Assembly (NCBI RefSeq): GCF_014634805.1
Contig: NZ_BMBS01000015.1
Span: 1-43,261 of the forward strand
Direction: 5' to 3'
Source of the DNA: Leuconostoc falkenbergense
GTDB taxonomy: Bacteria > Bacillota > Bacilli > Lactobacillales > Lactobacillaceae
Length of the DNA stretch: 43,261 bases
Shown: positions 42,957 through 43,261 of the stretch, piece by piece
Layout of the letters: each line of letters opens with the position of its first letter
Numbering within the stretch: position 1 is the stretch's first letter
The notes under the pieces: generated by a model
The model's input: only the letters and a program-made list of their open reading frames with translations
Databases searched by the model: none
Told to the model about the DNA's origin: nothing
Made by a program: the position numbers and the translations under genes

Positions 42957-42980
42957 GTCGCAAACGACGTCGTTCGCGAC
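42957..42980 (-). promoter_or_regulatory. GC-rich leader hairpin before dnaG, attenuator-like
   Basis: Minus strand GTCGCGAACGAC followed by GTCGTTTGCGAC: a nearly perfect 12-bp stem with one mismatch, then TTTTATTATTT. It is within the transcribed leader, between the promoter at 42999-43027 and the dnaG ribosome site, so it can act as a terminator/attenuator or translation-affecting structure. Confidence 0.7.
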
Positions 42981-42998
42981 CTAATCTTCGTATCTAAA

Positions 42999-43027
42999 AT
43001 TATACGTTCAATATTTTAATTTGTCAA
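42999..43027 (-). promoter_or_regulatory. Consensus sigma-A promoter for dnaG-rpoD
   Basis: Minus strand TTGACA (43022-43027), 17-bp spacer, TATAAT (42999-43004): perfect -35 and -10 hexamers with ideal spacing, about 70 bp before the dnaG ATG. Confidence 0.92.
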
Positions 43028-43111
43028 GCCCTTTTATTTTTATTAAATCGCTTTATAGCAACGTTTTAGCCATATCAGAATTTTAAATTTATGATATTAT
43101 GTTAACTTAGC

Positions 43112-43158
43112 GAGCAATGGCAGATGTCAACCCCAAGCCGAACGATTGTCCCTTGCTC
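43112..43158. other. Unassigned structured 47-bp island
   Basis: In otherwise AT-rich sequence, GAGCAA at 43112-43117 pairs with TTGCTC at 43153-43158, extended by GG/CC after one mismatch, around a GC-richer loop (CAACCCCAAGCCGAACG). It is not a tRNA (too short) and matches no RNA family I recognise. A TATTAT at 43095-43100 could be a plus-strand -10, without a good -35. The remainder of 43028-43188 shows nothing clear. Confidence 0.3.
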
Positions 43159-43188
43159 CATAAAATATTCTTGACATAAAATCAATAT

Positions 43189-43261
43189 GGTAGATTGTAA
43201 AATTAAACCGAACACTTGAATAAAAAAGCCGCAGCGCCTTTAATGGTAATTGTCTAAAACA
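43189..43261 (+). mobile_element. IS end, right contig border (probably IS30-like)
   Basis: The exact reverse complement of 2-74. The element runs outward from GGTAGATTGT at 43189 and is cut by the contig end. It follows about 160 bp of non-coding sequence upstream of dnaG. Same terminus as at the left border, so the two flanking IS copies are in opposite orientation, each presenting the same end to the window. Confidence 0.75.

Noticed and set aside
43112-43158. tRNA gene ending in CCA.
   Set aside because: Only about 47 nt between the paired ends, with no anticodon or T arm.
43171-43200. Plus-strand promoter starting at TTGACA (43171) and reading into the IS.
   Set aside because: No acceptable -10 hexamer at 16-18 bp; the A/T-rich IS end gives only chance matches.
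1-43261. Whole window as a 43-kb composite transposon, because its ends are inverted IS copies.
   Set aside because: The contents include rpoD, dnaG and other core chromosomal genes, only IS termini are present, and contigs often end at multicopy IS elements.

Overview
The window looks like a 43 kb chromosomal contig from a low-GC lactic acid bacterium, most likely Leuconostoc or a close relative. This is inferred from a KxYKxGKxW-type secretory preprotein (typical of the glucansucrases of this group), PepV, a separate-subunit mannose-family PTS, an XrtG/Firmicu-CTERM cluster, AT-rich Gram-positive promoters and a cre site. No rRNA, tRNA, CRISPR array or prophage was seen. The two contig ends are exact inverted copies of one 73-bp insertion-sequence end (2-74 and 43189-43261, probably IS30-like). 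The contig therefore probably stops at two copies of a multicopy IS, one of which has cut a KxYKxGKxW surface-protein gene.

Layout. 1-1.2 kb: the truncated surface protein and a divergent TetR-like regulator. 1.2-7.7 kb (minus): a peptide-binding protein (broken), D,D-carboxypeptidase, L,D-carboxypeptidase-like enzyme, PepV dipeptidase, Ala-Glu epimerase and beta-lactamase-like hydrolase. The enzymes lack signal peptides, so together they read as a cytoplasmic muropeptide-recycling operon. 7.9-11.8 kb: a 2H phosphoesterase, a broken Nudix gene, a broken tenA under an intact TPP riboswitch, photolyase and DUF2316. 12-14.6 kb: ABC transporter (ATPase broken) with a LytTR regulator and a DUF3021 membrane protein, preceded by a LytTR-like direct repeat. 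15.7-18.8 kb: mannose-family PTS under a cre site, IIB broken. 19-20.6 kb: secreted ParB-like/FIVAR protein. 22.4-25.4 kb: zinc-type ABC transporter and a Fur/Zur regulator, with a consensus promoter overlain by two Fur-type palindromes.

The most interesting block is 25.5-32.2 kb. EAL and GGDEF proteins (c-di-GMP breakdown and synthesis) lead into a Firmicu-CTERM surface protein, exosortase XrtG, a BcsA-like family 2 glycosyltransferase, a 6-pyruvoyl-tetrahydropterin-synthase-like protein and a large membrane protein. It looks like a c-di-GMP-linked system for making and/or attaching an envelope polymer. The last two genes carry single-base frameshifts, so the system may be dead in this strain.

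32.4-39.1 kb holds redox enzymes (two aldo/keto reductases, butanediol-type dehydrogenase, aldehyde dehydrogenase, SDR) and an esterase. 39.1-42.9 kb holds queT under a preQ1-I riboswitch, then rpoD and dnaG behind a consensus promoter and a leader hairpin.

Eight genes inside the window carry nonsense or frameshift lesions (oppA-like, nudix, tenA, ABC ATPase twice, PTS IIB, znuA-like, PTPS-like, large membrane protein), and a ninth is cut by the IS. Several are one-base changes in homopolymers, so real gene decay and sequencing error must be separated.
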